Assembly: GCF_022835695.1 (NCBI RefSeq) | Contig: NZ_BQUV01000003.1 | Location: 620,001-684,000, forward strand | Source: Bradyrhizobium sp. Ce-3 | GTDB taxonomy: Bacteria > Pseudomonadota > Alphaproteobacteria > Rhizobiales > Xanthobacteraceae | Direction of reading: 5' to 3' | Length of the DNA stretch: 64,000 nt | Part shown: piece by piece, positions 55,386 through 63,307 of the stretch | Position numbering within the stretch: the stretch's first letter is position 1 | Layout: each line of letters begins with the position of its first letter | Notes under the pieces: generated by a model | What the model was told of the DNA's origin: nothing | The model's database searches: none | The model's input: only the letters and a program-made list of their open reading frames with translations | Translations under genes and position numbers: made by a program

Positions 55386-55862
55386 TTAGGCCGCGACCTT
55401 GCCGGCCGAGCCGTCAACCACCTGCGGAGCCCTCTCGGCGCCGCCGATCGGAATGCTGCGCGGCTTCTTGGCCTCGGGAATCTCGCGGACGAGATCGACG
55501 TGGAGCAGGCCGTTCTCGAGCGAAGCGTTCTTCACCTGCACGAAGTCGGCAAGCTGGAAGGCGCGCTCGAAGGCGCGGGAGGCGATGCCGCGGTAGAGCA
55601 CTTCGGAGCCATTGCCGGAGTTCTCATTGGCGGATTTCTCGCCCTTGATCGTCAGCGTGTTCTCCTTCGCGACGATCGAAAGCTCGGCCTGCGAGAAGCC
55701 GGAGACCGCAACGCTGATCCGGTAAGCATTCTCGCCGGTGCGCTCGATGTTGTAGGGGGGATAGCCGGGGCTGCCGTCCGAGGTCACCTGATCGAGCAGG
55801 TTGAAGAGGCGGTCGAAGCCGACGGTGGAACGGTAAAACGGAGTGAGGTCGTAGCTACGCAT
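55386..55862 (-). CDS. hsp20: Small heat-shock protein, Hsp20/IbpA type
   Basis: A 158-residue class A small heat-shock protein: MRSYDLTPFYRSTVGFDRLFNLLDQ at the N-terminus, alpha-crystallin domain about 35-130 (PPYNIERTGENAYRISVAVSGF, LTIKGEK, YRGIASRAFERAFQLAD, ENGLLHVDLVREIPEAKKPRSIPI with the IxI anchor). It holds unfolding proteins for DnaK and ClpB in the cytoplasm. GGAGG at about 8 nt before the ATG lies inside a ROSE-like hairpin. An RpoH-type promoter is found at 55981-56008. Confidence 0.95.
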   Translation of the reverse strand: MRSYDLTPFYRSTVGFDRLFNLLDQVTSDGSPGYPPYNIERTGENAYRISVAVSGFSQAELSIVAKENTLTIKGEKSANENSGNGSEVLYRGIASRAFERAFQLADFVQVKNASLENGLLHVDLVREIPEAKKPRSIPIGGAERAPQVVDGSAGKVAA

Positions 55863-55972
55863 AGAATAGTCCTCCAGTGAGCGACTGTTTCAGTTACCCG
55901 CCCGCCATCGGGCCGGGCTTAGATGTGTGCAGCCTCATGTTCGGGGTCCCGAAACACTGGTAGCGGCCTGCA
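55863..55972 (-). ncRNA. ROSE-like RNA thermometer in hsp20 leader
   Basis: The leader of about 110 nt ends in AGTCGCT-CAC-TGGAGGACT, where TCGCT faces GGAGGA. This is the ROSE hallmark (U-Y-G-C-U opposite the Shine-Dalgarno, with a G-G mismatch and bulged base). Upstream hairpins such as CGGGACCCCG and GCCCGGCCCGATGGCGGGCGGG complete the element. ROSE elements were first described before Bradyrhizobium small heat-shock genes. The assignment comes from reading the sequence, not from a covariance model. Confidence 0.65.
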
Positions 55973-55980
55973 CTGAAGTG

Positions 55981-56008
55981 ATATGGGAGGGGCCACGTCG
56001 CGTTCAAG
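55981..56008 (-). promoter_or_regulatory. RpoH-type heat-shock promoter of hsp20
   Basis: On the minus strand CTTGAA (56008-56003) and CCCATAT (55987-55981) are 15 bp apart, which fits the sigma-32 consensus CTTGAA-N13-17-CCCCATNT. Transcription would start near 55972 and give a leader of ROSE length. Confidence 0.65.
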
Positions 56009-56084
56009 AGGCGGAAACCGCGTCGCTTTTTTCGGGCGCCGGCGTCCTTGATCTCCACCCTGTCTCACCATTCCGGTCTCCTGC

Positions 56085-57032
56085 ATGACGCTCGTCTCGA
56101 TTCCCGCCAACCCGGTTCCGGACGACGTTGTCAGTGGCACCATCAAGACGCCTGACGGCGCCGAGCTGCGCTTTGCGCGCTGGGCGCCGCCGCCGGGCCG
56201 CAAGGGCACGGTCTGCGTGTTCGGCGGGCGCGGCGAGATGATCGAAAAATATTTCGAGACCGTGCGCGATTTGCGCGATCGCGGCTTCGCGGTGGCGATG
56301 ATCGACTGGCGCGGGCAGGGCCACTCGTCGCGGCGGCTGCGCGATCCGCGCAAGGGCTATGTGCGCGACTTCGCCGACTACGAGGTCGATGTCGAGACCT
56401 TCGTGCAGCAGGTGGTGCTGCCGGATTGCCCGCCGCCCTATTTCGCGCTGGCGCATTCGATGGGCGGCGCGGTGATGCTGCGGGTCGCGCATGCCGGCAA
56501 GCGCTGGTTCGACCGCATGGTGCTGTCGGCGCCGATGATCGACCTGCCGCGCCGCCGCGTCTCGTTCTTTCCGAGCGCGCTGCTTCGCATCATGCGACTG
56601 GCCGGACAGGGCGGCCGCTACGTGCCTGGCGGCAGCGACGAGCTGGTCGGGCTTGCGCCTTTCGTAGGCAATCCCGTCACCAGCGATCCGGTGCGCCACG
56701 CGCGCAATGCCGCGATCCTGGACGAAGACCCGACGCTCGGCATCGCGGCGCCGACGATCGCCTGGGCCGACACCGCGTTCACCGCGATGCGCACCTTCCG
56801 CGGGATGTCGTATCCGTCCGAGATCCGCCAGCCGATCCTGATGCTGGCGGCAAGCAATGACGAGGTGGTGTCGACGGCAGCGATCGAGGAATTCGCCTAT
56901 CACCTGCGCGCCGGCTCGCATCTCGTGATCGCCGGCTCCAAGCACGAGATCCTGCAGGAGCAGGACCGCTACCGTGCGCAATTCTGGGCGGCGTTCGACG
57001 CCTTCGTGCCGGGCACACCGCTGTTCAAGTGA
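56085..57032 (+). CDS. Alpha/beta hydrolase, monoacylglycerol lipase/lysophospholipase type
   Basis: A 315-residue serine hydrolase: nucleophile Ser125 in AHSMGG, with Asp259 in AASNDEVV and His287 in SKHEIL as likely partners. The N-terminal GTVCVFGGRGEMIEKYFETVRDLRDRGFAVAMIDWRGQGHSSR is typical of the PldB/monoacylglycerol lipase branch, and the GRGE replaces the usual oxyanion HGxx. There is no signal peptide. It is divergent from hsp20. A 21-bp duplication includes its stop codon. Confidence 0.87.
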   Translation: MTLVSIPANPVPDDVVSGTIKTPDGAELRFARWAPPPGRKGTVCVFGGRGEMIEKYFETVRDLRDRGFAVAMIDWRGQGHSSRRLRDPRKGYVRDFADYEVDVETFVQQVVLPDCPPPYFALAHSMGGAVMLRVAHAGKRWFDRMVLSAPMIDLPRRRVSFFPSALLRIMRLAGQGGRYVPGGSDELVGLAPFVGNPVTSDPVRHARNAAILDEDPTLGIAAPTIAWADTAFTAMRTFRGMSYPSEIRQPILMLAASNDEVVSTAAIEEFAYHLRAGSHLVIAGSKHEILQEQDRYRAQFWAAFDAFVPGTPLFK

Positions 57033-57068
57033 GCCTTGGCGTTGTTGAAGTGAGCCTTGGCGTTTTCG
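57027..57068. repeat. Tandem 21-bp duplication across a stop codon
   Basis: AAGTGAGCCTTGGCGTTGTTG at 57027-57047 is repeated at 57048-57068 with two mismatches. The unit contains the hydrolase stop codon, so slippage would not change the protein. Confidence 0.75.
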
Positions 57069-57078
57069 AAGGCGCTAT

Positions 57079-57738
57079 CTAGCCCTTGAGCAGCGCGACG
57101 ATGCGCTCGGGAAAGCGCTTCTCCACGAACAGGGTCCTGACTTCGGCGACGCTGAGATAGCGGTCCTTGCCTTCGCCCTTGCCCATGATGTCGAGCAGCA
57201 CCGGCCACTCGCCGAGCATCAGCAGCGGATAGTAGCAGTGCAGGACACCGTAGGACGGCGGATGCTCGTCCTTGGCGCGCTGGAAGTTCGCCGCCATGAA
57301 GGTCTTGATCTCGGCGGCCGACAGCCCGCGTTCGACGCTGCCGCCGGGTGCCTTGTAATCGCTGCCGAAGGTGGCAAGCCGCGCGATCTCGTCCTCATGC
57401 ACCACGGCATGCTGGTCGAGGATGCGCGAGCCGGCGCCGTGCTTGTCGAGCGGGCCGTTACGCAGCTCGTCGAGGATCGCGCCCTGCAGCAGGCTGCGCA
57501 CCTGGCTGAAGGGACCGACGCCGTTGGCCATCTGCGCGACCATGAAGATCTTGGCCTTTGCGTCAGCGCCCGCCAGACCGGTCTTGCCGGTTGCGCGCCC
57601 GATCGTCCCGGTCAGTTCGGGCAGCGGCACGATATGACCGCCGACATAGTCGCCGGCGACCAGCGCGCGCAGGAACGGGCAGGGATTGTCTGGGGAGACC
57701 TGCGGGGCGGGCAGAGCGCTTGCAGCCGTATCGGACAT
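57079..57738 (-). CDS. Conserved hypothetical protein
   Basis: A 219-residue soluble protein that I cannot place in a family. The N-terminus DNPCPFLRALVAGDYVGGHIVPLPELT recurs in proteobacterial hypotheticals in my memory, and the C-terminal part (YYPLLMLGEWPVLLDIMGKGEGKDRYLSVAEVRTLFVEKRFPERIV) has an EF-hand-like loop (GKGEGKDRYLSVAEVRTLF), so calcium binding is possible. Cys/His residues (HCYYP) are few. The ATG at 57738 is preferred over the TTG at 57741. It is flanked by an outward hydrolase and the cyclase gene. Confidence 0.7.
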   Translation of the reverse strand: MSDTAASALPAPQVSPDNPCPFLRALVAGDYVGGHIVPLPELTGTIGRATGKTGLAGADAKAKIFMVAQMANGVGPFSQVRSLLQGAILDELRNGPLDKHGAGSRILDQHAVVHEDEIARLATFGSDYKAPGGSVERGLSAAEIKTFMAANFQRAKDEHPPSYGVLHCYYPLLMLGEWPVLLDIMGKGEGKDRYLSVAEVRTLFVEKRFPERIVALLKG

Positions 57739-57798
57739 CAAACCACATCCTGAAAAGCGTCAGCCTAAAAAGCATCCATTACCGGTGGATGAATTCGC

Positions 57799-59598
57799 TC
57801 AGGAATCAACGGCGAATTTCGATGTGGATGCAACCAGAGCGAGTTTGCCGAAGGGGAGGCCGGCTTTCAAGAGGCCGTCGCGATAATGCGCGATGTCGGC
57901 CGGGTTCTTCCAGTGGAAATTGCGCAAGTGACGTTCGACCGTCAGCTCGGGATGGTTGGCGAGCAGCGCCTCTGCCGCCTGCGCCGCCTCGTCGGTGCGG
58001 CCGAGCTGGGCGAGCGCCGCGGTGCGCACCGCGAGGCACTGCAGATGGTTCGGATTGAGATACAGCCCCTCGCGCGACCACGACAGCGATGCATCGTACT
58101 GTCCGAGCAGATAATGGCTGAACGCGTTCAGCGCGGCCCATTGGTAGCGCGGGTCGCTGTTGCCGCGCTGGACCGCCGTCGAGAACAGATCGACCGCCTT
58201 GCGATGATCGCCGATCACCATGTGGCAGATGCCGAGCACGCCGCGCGCGCCCATGTCGTAGGGGTTGAGCTCGATCGCCCGCTTGATTGCGTCCATTGCG
58301 GCCTCGTAATGGCCCTGCATCGCGTGCAGATAGGCCAGCAGCGAGAACGCGAACGAGGAGCGCGGGTCGAGCCGGACGCTGCTCTCGGCCAGGCTGACCG
58401 ACGAGGCCCACAAGTCGCGCGTGCTCGCAATCCAGCCGAACTGCACACTCTGGATCTGGATCAGCGCCAGATAGGCGCGCGCGATCGAGAGCGCGGGGTC
58501 GAGCTCGATCGCCTCCTTGAACAGCGCGATCGCGGTTTCGCAATCGTCCTTGGTCTGGTGGTAGTAGTGCGACAGGCCCTTCAGGAAGCGATCCCACGCG
58601 GTCAGTTCGGCGTTAGGCGAGCGCGCCGGTGCCGAGGCCTCGGCGCGATAAATCTCCTGGGCGACTGCGGCGGAGAGATTCGCGGTGATCTCGTCCTGCA
58701 TCGCGAACAGGTCGCCCATGTCGCGGTCGTAGCGTCCGGTCCATAGCTGCTCGCCCTTCTCGGGTGCGATCAGTTCGGCGGAGACGCGGATCTTGTTGCC
58801 GGCTCGCCGCACCGAACCCTGGATCAGATAGGTCGCGTCGATCTCACGCGCGATCAGCCGCGTGGAGACGTTCTTGCCCTTGTAGGCGAAGGTCGAGTTG
58901 CGGCTCAGCACACGATAGAAGGATTGCAGCGACAGCGCGTGGATCAGGTCCTCGGTCAAGCCGTCCGAGAAATACTCGTCGGCGCCGCCGCTCAGATTGT
59001 CGAACGGCAGCACGCCGACGATCGCGGTCCGGTATTGCCCCGGCAGATGCGGTCCGTCCTCCGGAACCTGCTCCTGGAGATCGGATCCGGCCGGCGCCCA
59101 GGTCCAGACATTGACCGGTTCACTGATGTTCTTGAAGCGGTGCGGGCCGGCATCGATCAGGCTGACGGCAAGCCGCCGCCCGGCCTCGGTGCGGGCCTTG
59201 TCCGATACCGCGATGCCGCCGGGCACTGCGACCGTCTCAAGACGGACGGCGATGTTGACGTCGTCGCCGAACACCTCGTCCTCGTCGGCCATGACGTCGC
59301 CCATGTGGACGCCCATCCGGAAATGCATGGCGCGGTCGGCCGGCAAATGCTCGTTGCGCTCGGCCATCAGGGTCTGCATGGCGACGGCGGCCTCGATCGC
59401 GCCGATGATGCTCGGAAATTCCAGCAGGAAGCCGTCGCCGGTGTTTTTGACGATTCGGCCGCCATGATTGAGGATGATGGGGTAGATCGCGCTGCGGTGC
59501 GCCTTGAACGAGGCATGCGTCCCCGCCTCGTCGACCCCCATCATGCGGGAATAGCCGGCGATATCGGCGCAAAGAATGGCAGCGAGCCGTCTTTCCAT
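57799..59598 (-). CDS. Class III adenylate/guanylate cyclase with TPR domain
   Basis: A 599-residue protein. The catalytic domain (1-170) has both metal Asp residues, Asp12 in CADIAGYS and Asp55 in NTGDGFLLEF, and the transition-state segment VFGDDVNIAVRLE. A TolB/CadC-like N-domain-type segment (about 190-310, VGVLPFDNLSGGADEYFSDGLTEDLIHAL) and about seven TPR-like repeats (340-570) follow. It has no membrane helix. It makes cAMP (or cGMP) in response to an unknown partner. The start MERRLAAILCADIAGYSRMM is the family N-terminus. A CRP-type box at 451 is one possible downstream target in the same window. Confidence 0.9.
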   Translation of the reverse strand: MERRLAAILCADIAGYSRMMGVDEAGTHASFKAHRSAIYPIILNHGGRIVKNTGDGFLLEFPSIIGAIEAAVAMQTLMAERNEHLPADRAMHFRMGVHMGDVMADEDEVFGDDVNIAVRLETVAVPGGIAVSDKARTEAGRRLAVSLIDAGPHRFKNISEPVNVWTWAPAGSDLQEQVPEDGPHLPGQYRTAIVGVLPFDNLSGGADEYFSDGLTEDLIHALSLQSFYRVLSRNSTFAYKGKNVSTRLIAREIDATYLIQGSVRRAGNKIRVSAELIAPEKGEQLWTGRYDRDMGDLFAMQDEITANLSAAVAQEIYRAEASAPARSPNAELTAWDRFLKGLSHYYHQTKDDCETAIALFKEAIELDPALSIARAYLALIQIQSVQFGWIASTRDLWASSVSLAESSVRLDPRSSFAFSLLAYLHAMQGHYEAAMDAIKRAIELNPYDMGARGVLGICHMVIGDHRKAVDLFSTAVQRGNSDPRYQWAALNAFSHYLLGQYDASLSWSREGLYLNPNHLQCLAVRTAALAQLGRTDEAAQAAEALLANHPELTVERHLRNFHWKNPADIAHYRDGLLKAGLPFGKLALVASTSKFAVDS

Positions 59599-59825
59599 GT
59601 CTCCTGTGCCCTGGAATGGCCACTCAGCCGATGTGACCGAATCCGATACTTACAAGATGGGCCGGGTCCGGCGGAAGCTCGGTTTGCAGGCACCTATAAT
59701 GCATAGTAGCAGGAATTGGCATGCGACCAACGGATCGTACAGTCGTTTCTCTACTGAATTCGTGTGTCGCCGGGATGGCGGGTCGCCTTTCCGGACGGTT
59801 ACTCACATAGGTTAAGTTCGCTGAC

Positions 59826-60461
59826 ATGCTGGGAATTCACGAACTTTGGCTCTTCGTCCTGTCCGGGCTGCTGCTCAACATCACGCCGGGGCCGGATACC
59901 GCTTATATCATTGGGCGCACGATTCAGCTCGGATGGCGTGGCGGCGCCGCTGCGGCGATCGGTATCAGCGCCGGCTGCCTGGTTCACGTGCTCGGGGCGG
60001 CGATCGGGCTGTCGGCGCTGCTGATGGCGTCCTCGACCGCCTTCCTGGCCGTCAAGCTGATCGGCGCGGCCTATCTGGTGCTGACCGGTCTGCAGATGCT
60101 GCTGTCGCGCGCCAAGCCGGTCGCCGACATCACGGGGCAGGGCGGCGAAACCTCGATCTCGCGCGTGTTCTGGCAGGGCGCGCTGACCAACATCCTCAAT
60201 CCCAAGGTGGCGCTGTTCTTCCTGGCCTTCCTGCCGCAATTCGTGGCAGCGGACTCAGCCCACAAGACGCTGGCCTTCCTGGTGCTCGGGCTGATCTTCA
60301 TCACCGGCGGCACGCTGTGGTGCTTCGGTCTCGCGGCCTTTGCGGCACGGGCCGCCGGCCGCATCCGGCAATCGGCCGGCGTGATCGCCTGGATCAACCG
60401 CTCGCTCGGCGCGCTCTTCATCTATCTGGGCGTCCGCGTCGCGATGCTGGAGGCGCGCTAG
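59826..60461 (+). CDS. LysE/RhtB-family amino-acid exporter
   Basis: A 211-residue membrane protein with six helices: FVLSGLLLNITPGPDTAYIIGRTIQLGWRGGAAAAIGISAGCLVHVLGAAIGLSALL at the N-terminus and FWQGALTNILNPKVALFFLAFLPQF are the RhtB signature. It exports amino acids such as homoserine, threonine or leucine; the actual substrate is unknown. The ATG at 59826 is preceded by an AT-poor region and no strong site. It is divergent from the cyclase gene. Confidence 0.9.
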   Translation: MLGIHELWLFVLSGLLLNITPGPDTAYIIGRTIQLGWRGGAAAAIGISAGCLVHVLGAAIGLSALLMASSTAFLAVKLIGAAYLVLTGLQMLLSRAKPVADITGQGGETSISRVFWQGALTNILNPKVALFFLAFLPQFVAADSAHKTLAFLVLGLIFITGGTLWCFGLAAFAARAAGRIRQSAGVIAWINRSLGALFIYLGVRVAMLEAR

Positions 60462-60470
60462 TCATCACTT

Positions 60471-60512
60471 GCGCATGATGAACCGCTACACGCTTTTCCG
60501 GATCATGCTCTA
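60471..60512. repeat. Partial palindromic repeat, AGCATGATCCGG family
   Basis: GCGCATGATGAACC and CGCTTTTCCGGATCATGCT, a shortened relative of the element at 26012, between converging genes. Confidence 0.6.
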
Positions 60513-61262
60513 GCCGTGGATCTTGAGCAGCGCACTGCCGGCCAGATAGATGCCGAGCAGGATCATCGAGATCAGGAACCAGCGGCGGAACACCTCGGGC
60601 TGCATCCGGGTGCGGACCGCCTGGCCGATGAACATGCCGATGAAGGATGCCGCCATCGCCACCGCGCCGGGCAGCGCGGTCGCCGCCGTCAGCAGGCCCG
60701 AGGCGGTGAGGTTGAAGGCAAGCGCGATCGTTGCCGTGGTGAAGAAGACGCCGAGCGCCTGCACCAGCTCGTCCTTGTCCATGCCGATCGCCTGCATGAA
60801 CGGCATCGACGGGATGACCTGCACGCCGGTCGCCGCCGAGATCATGCCGGTGATGACGCCGACGATGCCGCCCACCCATTTCTCGTGGCGCCGCGCGACC
60901 TTGAAGTTGAATCGGCTCAGCCCGACGATCGCGTAGATCACCAGCAGCGCGCCGAGCACGACGGTGCCGTAGGCCGCGTACGGTCCGGTCAACAGCCCGG
61001 CATTGATCCAGATGCCGAAGACGGTGCCGAGCATCAGTGGCCATAGCCGCTTGAGGATGTCGCGCAGATAGGGACCGACGAAGGTCTGCCAGATATTGGT
61101 GACGATCGCCGGCACGATCACGATCGCAATAGCCTGGCCCGGCGCCATCGTGGTCGCGAGCAGCCCCATCGCGACCGTCGGCAGACCGAGGCCGAGCGTA
61201 CCCTTGACGAAGCCGGCGAGCAGGAAGGCGAAAGCGATGAAGATCAGAAGATGGTCGACCAT
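60510..61262 (-). CDS. TauE/SafE-family sulfite/organic-anion permease
   Basis: A 250-residue membrane protein with about eight helices, FAFLLAGFVKGTLGLGLPTVAMGLLAT at the start and the second-half repeat GGIVGVITGMISAATGVQVIPSMPFMQAIGMDKDELVQALGVFFTTAT. TauE/SafE proteins export sulfite, sulfoacetate or related anions; the substrate here is unknown. The ATG at 61262 is preferred over 61295 because it begins directly before the first helix. It is divergent from a LysR gene that may control it. Confidence 0.87.
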   Translation of the reverse strand: MVDHLLIFIAFAFLLAGFVKGTLGLGLPTVAMGLLATTMAPGQAIAIVIVPAIVTNIWQTFVGPYLRDILKRLWPLMLGTVFGIWINAGLLTGPYAAYGTVVLGALLVIYAIVGLSRFNFKVARRHEKWVGGIVGVITGMISAATGVQVIPSMPFMQAIGMDKDELVQALGVFFTTATIALAFNLTASGLLTAATALPGAVAMAASFIGMFIGQAVRTRMQPEVFRRWFLISMILLGIYLAGSALLKIHG

Positions 61263-61353
61263 GCCGACACATTGACCGGTCGAGCCGATCGGCACAATCT
61301 GGAGGTTACGGAGTCAGCCTTCGGGCAGACCGAAGGGCGGGGTGGGAAACGTC

Positions 61354-62247
61354 ATGCGATTCGACCTGATCGATCTGCAACTGTTCATCGCGGTGTCGGA
61401 TGCACGCAGCATCACCCAGGGCGCGGCGCGCGCAAACCTTGCGCTGGCCTCGGCCAGCGAGCGGATCAAGGGGCTCGAGGAGGCGCTCGGCGTCGCCTTG
61501 CTCAAGCGCGGCCGCCGCGGCGTCGAGCTGACAGCGGCGGGCGAGAGCCTGCTCGGTCACGCCCGCATCGTGATCCACAATGTCGAGGCCCTGCAAAGCG
61601 ATCTCGCCGCCTACGCCAGCGGCGTCCGCGCCAACGTGCTGCTGCTCGCCAATACCTCGGGCCTGTCCGAGCATCTGCCGCGTGCGCTGGCGGCCTTCCT
61701 GCACGAGCATCCCGACATCAGCGTCGACGTCGAGGAGCGCGAGAGCACCGATATCGCGACCGCGATCGCCAGCGGTGCCGCCGATCTCGGCTTCGCCGCG
61801 GAACACGCGCTGCCCGACAGCGTCGAGCGCTTCCTGTTCAGCGAGGACCGCCTGATGCTGGTGGCGTCGCGGCGCAGCGATCTCGGCGGCCGCCGCCAGA
61901 TCGACTTCCAGGAGGTGGTCGGCCGCGATTTCGTCGGCCTCACGGCGACGTCAGCGCTGCAGGTCCATATTTCCCGGCACGCGGCAAAGCTCGGGGCGCG
62001 GCTGCGCTTCCGCGCCCGGCTGCGCGGCTTCGATGCGATCTGCCAGATGGTCGCCGCCGATGTCGGCATCGCCGTGATCCCGGAAACCGCGGCGCGGCGC
62101 TGCGCGGCGGCGATGCCGATCACGACGATCCGGATCCGCGACGCCTGGGCCAACCGCCGGCTGACGATCTGCGCCCGCAGCTTCAAGGCGCTGCCGCGGG
62201 CGGCCAAGCAGCTGGTGGAATATTTGCGCGCCGAAGCGCAGCGCTGA
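61354..62247 (+). CDS. LysR-family transcriptional regulator
   Basis: A 297-residue LysR regulator: HTH at about 3-60 (RFDLIDLQLFIAVSDARSITQGAARANLALASASERIKGLEEALG) and effector domain from about 90 (NVLLLANTSGLSEHLPRALAAFL). The ATG at 61354 is chosen over a GTG at 61342 because GGTGGGA lies upstream. It is divergent from the TauE/SafE gene and is a natural candidate to regulate it. A 91-bp gap between the genes holds no clear T-N11-A dyad. Confidence 0.88.
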   Translation: MRFDLIDLQLFIAVSDARSITQGAARANLALASASERIKGLEEALGVALLKRGRRGVELTAAGESLLGHARIVIHNVEALQSDLAAYASGVRANVLLLANTSGLSEHLPRALAAFLHEHPDISVDVEERESTDIATAIASGAADLGFAAEHALPDSVERFLFSEDRLMLVASRRSDLGGRRQIDFQEVVGRDFVGLTATSALQVHISRHAAKLGARLRFRARLRGFDAICQMVAADVGIAVIPETAARRCAAAMPITTIRIRDAWANRRLTICARSFKALPRAAKQLVEYLRAEAQR

Positions 62248-62255
62248 CCGCGCTC

Positions 62256-63230
62256 CTACTTCGTCGTCACCACGCCGGCGTCCTGGATCACCTTCGCCCA
62301 TTTCTTGATGTCGGCGGCGATGAAGTCGCGGAAATGCTCCGGCGTGTCGCCGGCCAGTGTCAGGCCTTGCTCGGCGAGCTTTGCCTTGACTGCCGGATCG
62401 GCCATCGCATCGGTTGCGAGCTTGTTCAGCCTGGCAACGATCGCAGGCGGCGTTCCGGCGGGGGCGACCATGCCGTACCAGTTCTCGATGATCAGGTCGG
62501 GCATGCCGGCCTCCGCCGTGGTCGGCACGTCGGGCGCGGTCGGGGCACGCTCGCGATCGCCGAGCGCGATCGGCCGCAGCGCGCCCGCCTTGATCTGCGG
62601 CAGGATCACCGGCAAATCGAGGAAGGTCATCTGCACCTGCTGGCCCAGCAGATCGTTCACCGCCGGCGCCGCGCCGCGATAGGGCACGTGCACGATGTCG
62701 ATCTTCGCCGTCAGCTTGAACAATTCGCAGGCAAGATGCGGCAGGCTGCCGGGACCGGAGGAGGCGAAGTTGAGCTTGCCCGGCTGCGCCTTGGCGAGCG
62801 CGACCAGCTCGCTCATGTTGTTCGCCGGCACGTCGGTGGCGACCACCAGCATCTCCGGCACGGTCGCGACCAGCGTGACGGGCGCGAGATCCTTCAGCGC
62901 GTCGTAGGCGACCTTCTCCATGCTCGGGCTGATCGCCAGCGCCCCGGCGCTCGCGATCGCAACGGTGTAGCCGTCGGGCGCCGACTTCGCGACCGCGTCG
63001 GTGCCGAGCACGCCGCCCTGGCCGGCGCGGTTGTCGACGATGACCGGCTGCTTTGCGAGCTCCGACATCTTCTGCCCGATCACCCGCGCGATGATGTCGT
63101 TCGGCCCACCGGGCGGGAACGGCACGATCAGCCGGATCGGCTTGGTCGGGAACTGCTGGGCACTGGCTGTGACGGACGCGAAAAGGAGAATGGCTGCCAG
63201 CAGCCTGCCGCACATCGTCATGTCGCCCAT
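62256..63230 (-). CDS. Bug-family tripartite tricarboxylate transporter receptor
   Basis: A 324-residue periplasmic binding protein. The signal peptide is CGRLLAAILLFASVTASA. Family segments are FPTKPIRLIVPFPPGGPNDIIARVIGQKM, VDNRAGQGGVLGTDAVAKSAPDGYT, FASSGPGSLPHLACELFK and VPYRGAAPAVNDLLGQQVQMTF. Bug receptors bind carboxylates or amides; many are orphans without TctA/TctB, as here. The start at 63230 is tentative because two further in-frame ATGs follow within 15 bp. It converges with the LysR gene 8 bp away. Confidence 0.9.
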   Translation of the reverse strand: MGDMTMCGRLLAAILLFASVTASAQQFPTKPIRLIVPFPPGGPNDIIARVIGQKMSELAKQPVIVDNRAGQGGVLGTDAVAKSAPDGYTVAIASAGALAISPSMEKVAYDALKDLAPVTLVATVPEMLVVATDVPANNMSELVALAKAQPGKLNFASSGPGSLPHLACELFKLTAKIDIVHVPYRGAAPAVNDLLGQQVQMTFLDLPVILPQIKAGALRPIALGDRERAPTAPDVPTTAEAGMPDLIIENWYGMVAPAGTPPAIVARLNKLATDAMADPAVKAKLAEQGLTLAGDTPEHFRDFIAADIKKWAKVIQDAGVVTTK

Positions 63231-63307
63231 CCCTGACGTTTCTGGTTGCGGTCAGGATGGGCGCAGACCGATCGCCCGGCAACTCAAGAAATCAGGCGAA
63301 GGAAGAC

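Noticed and set aside
59683-59706. TATAAT with CTAT...ATAG dyad upstream of the LysE gene
   Set aside because: There is no -35 element at the right distance, and the dyad arms are only 4 bp.
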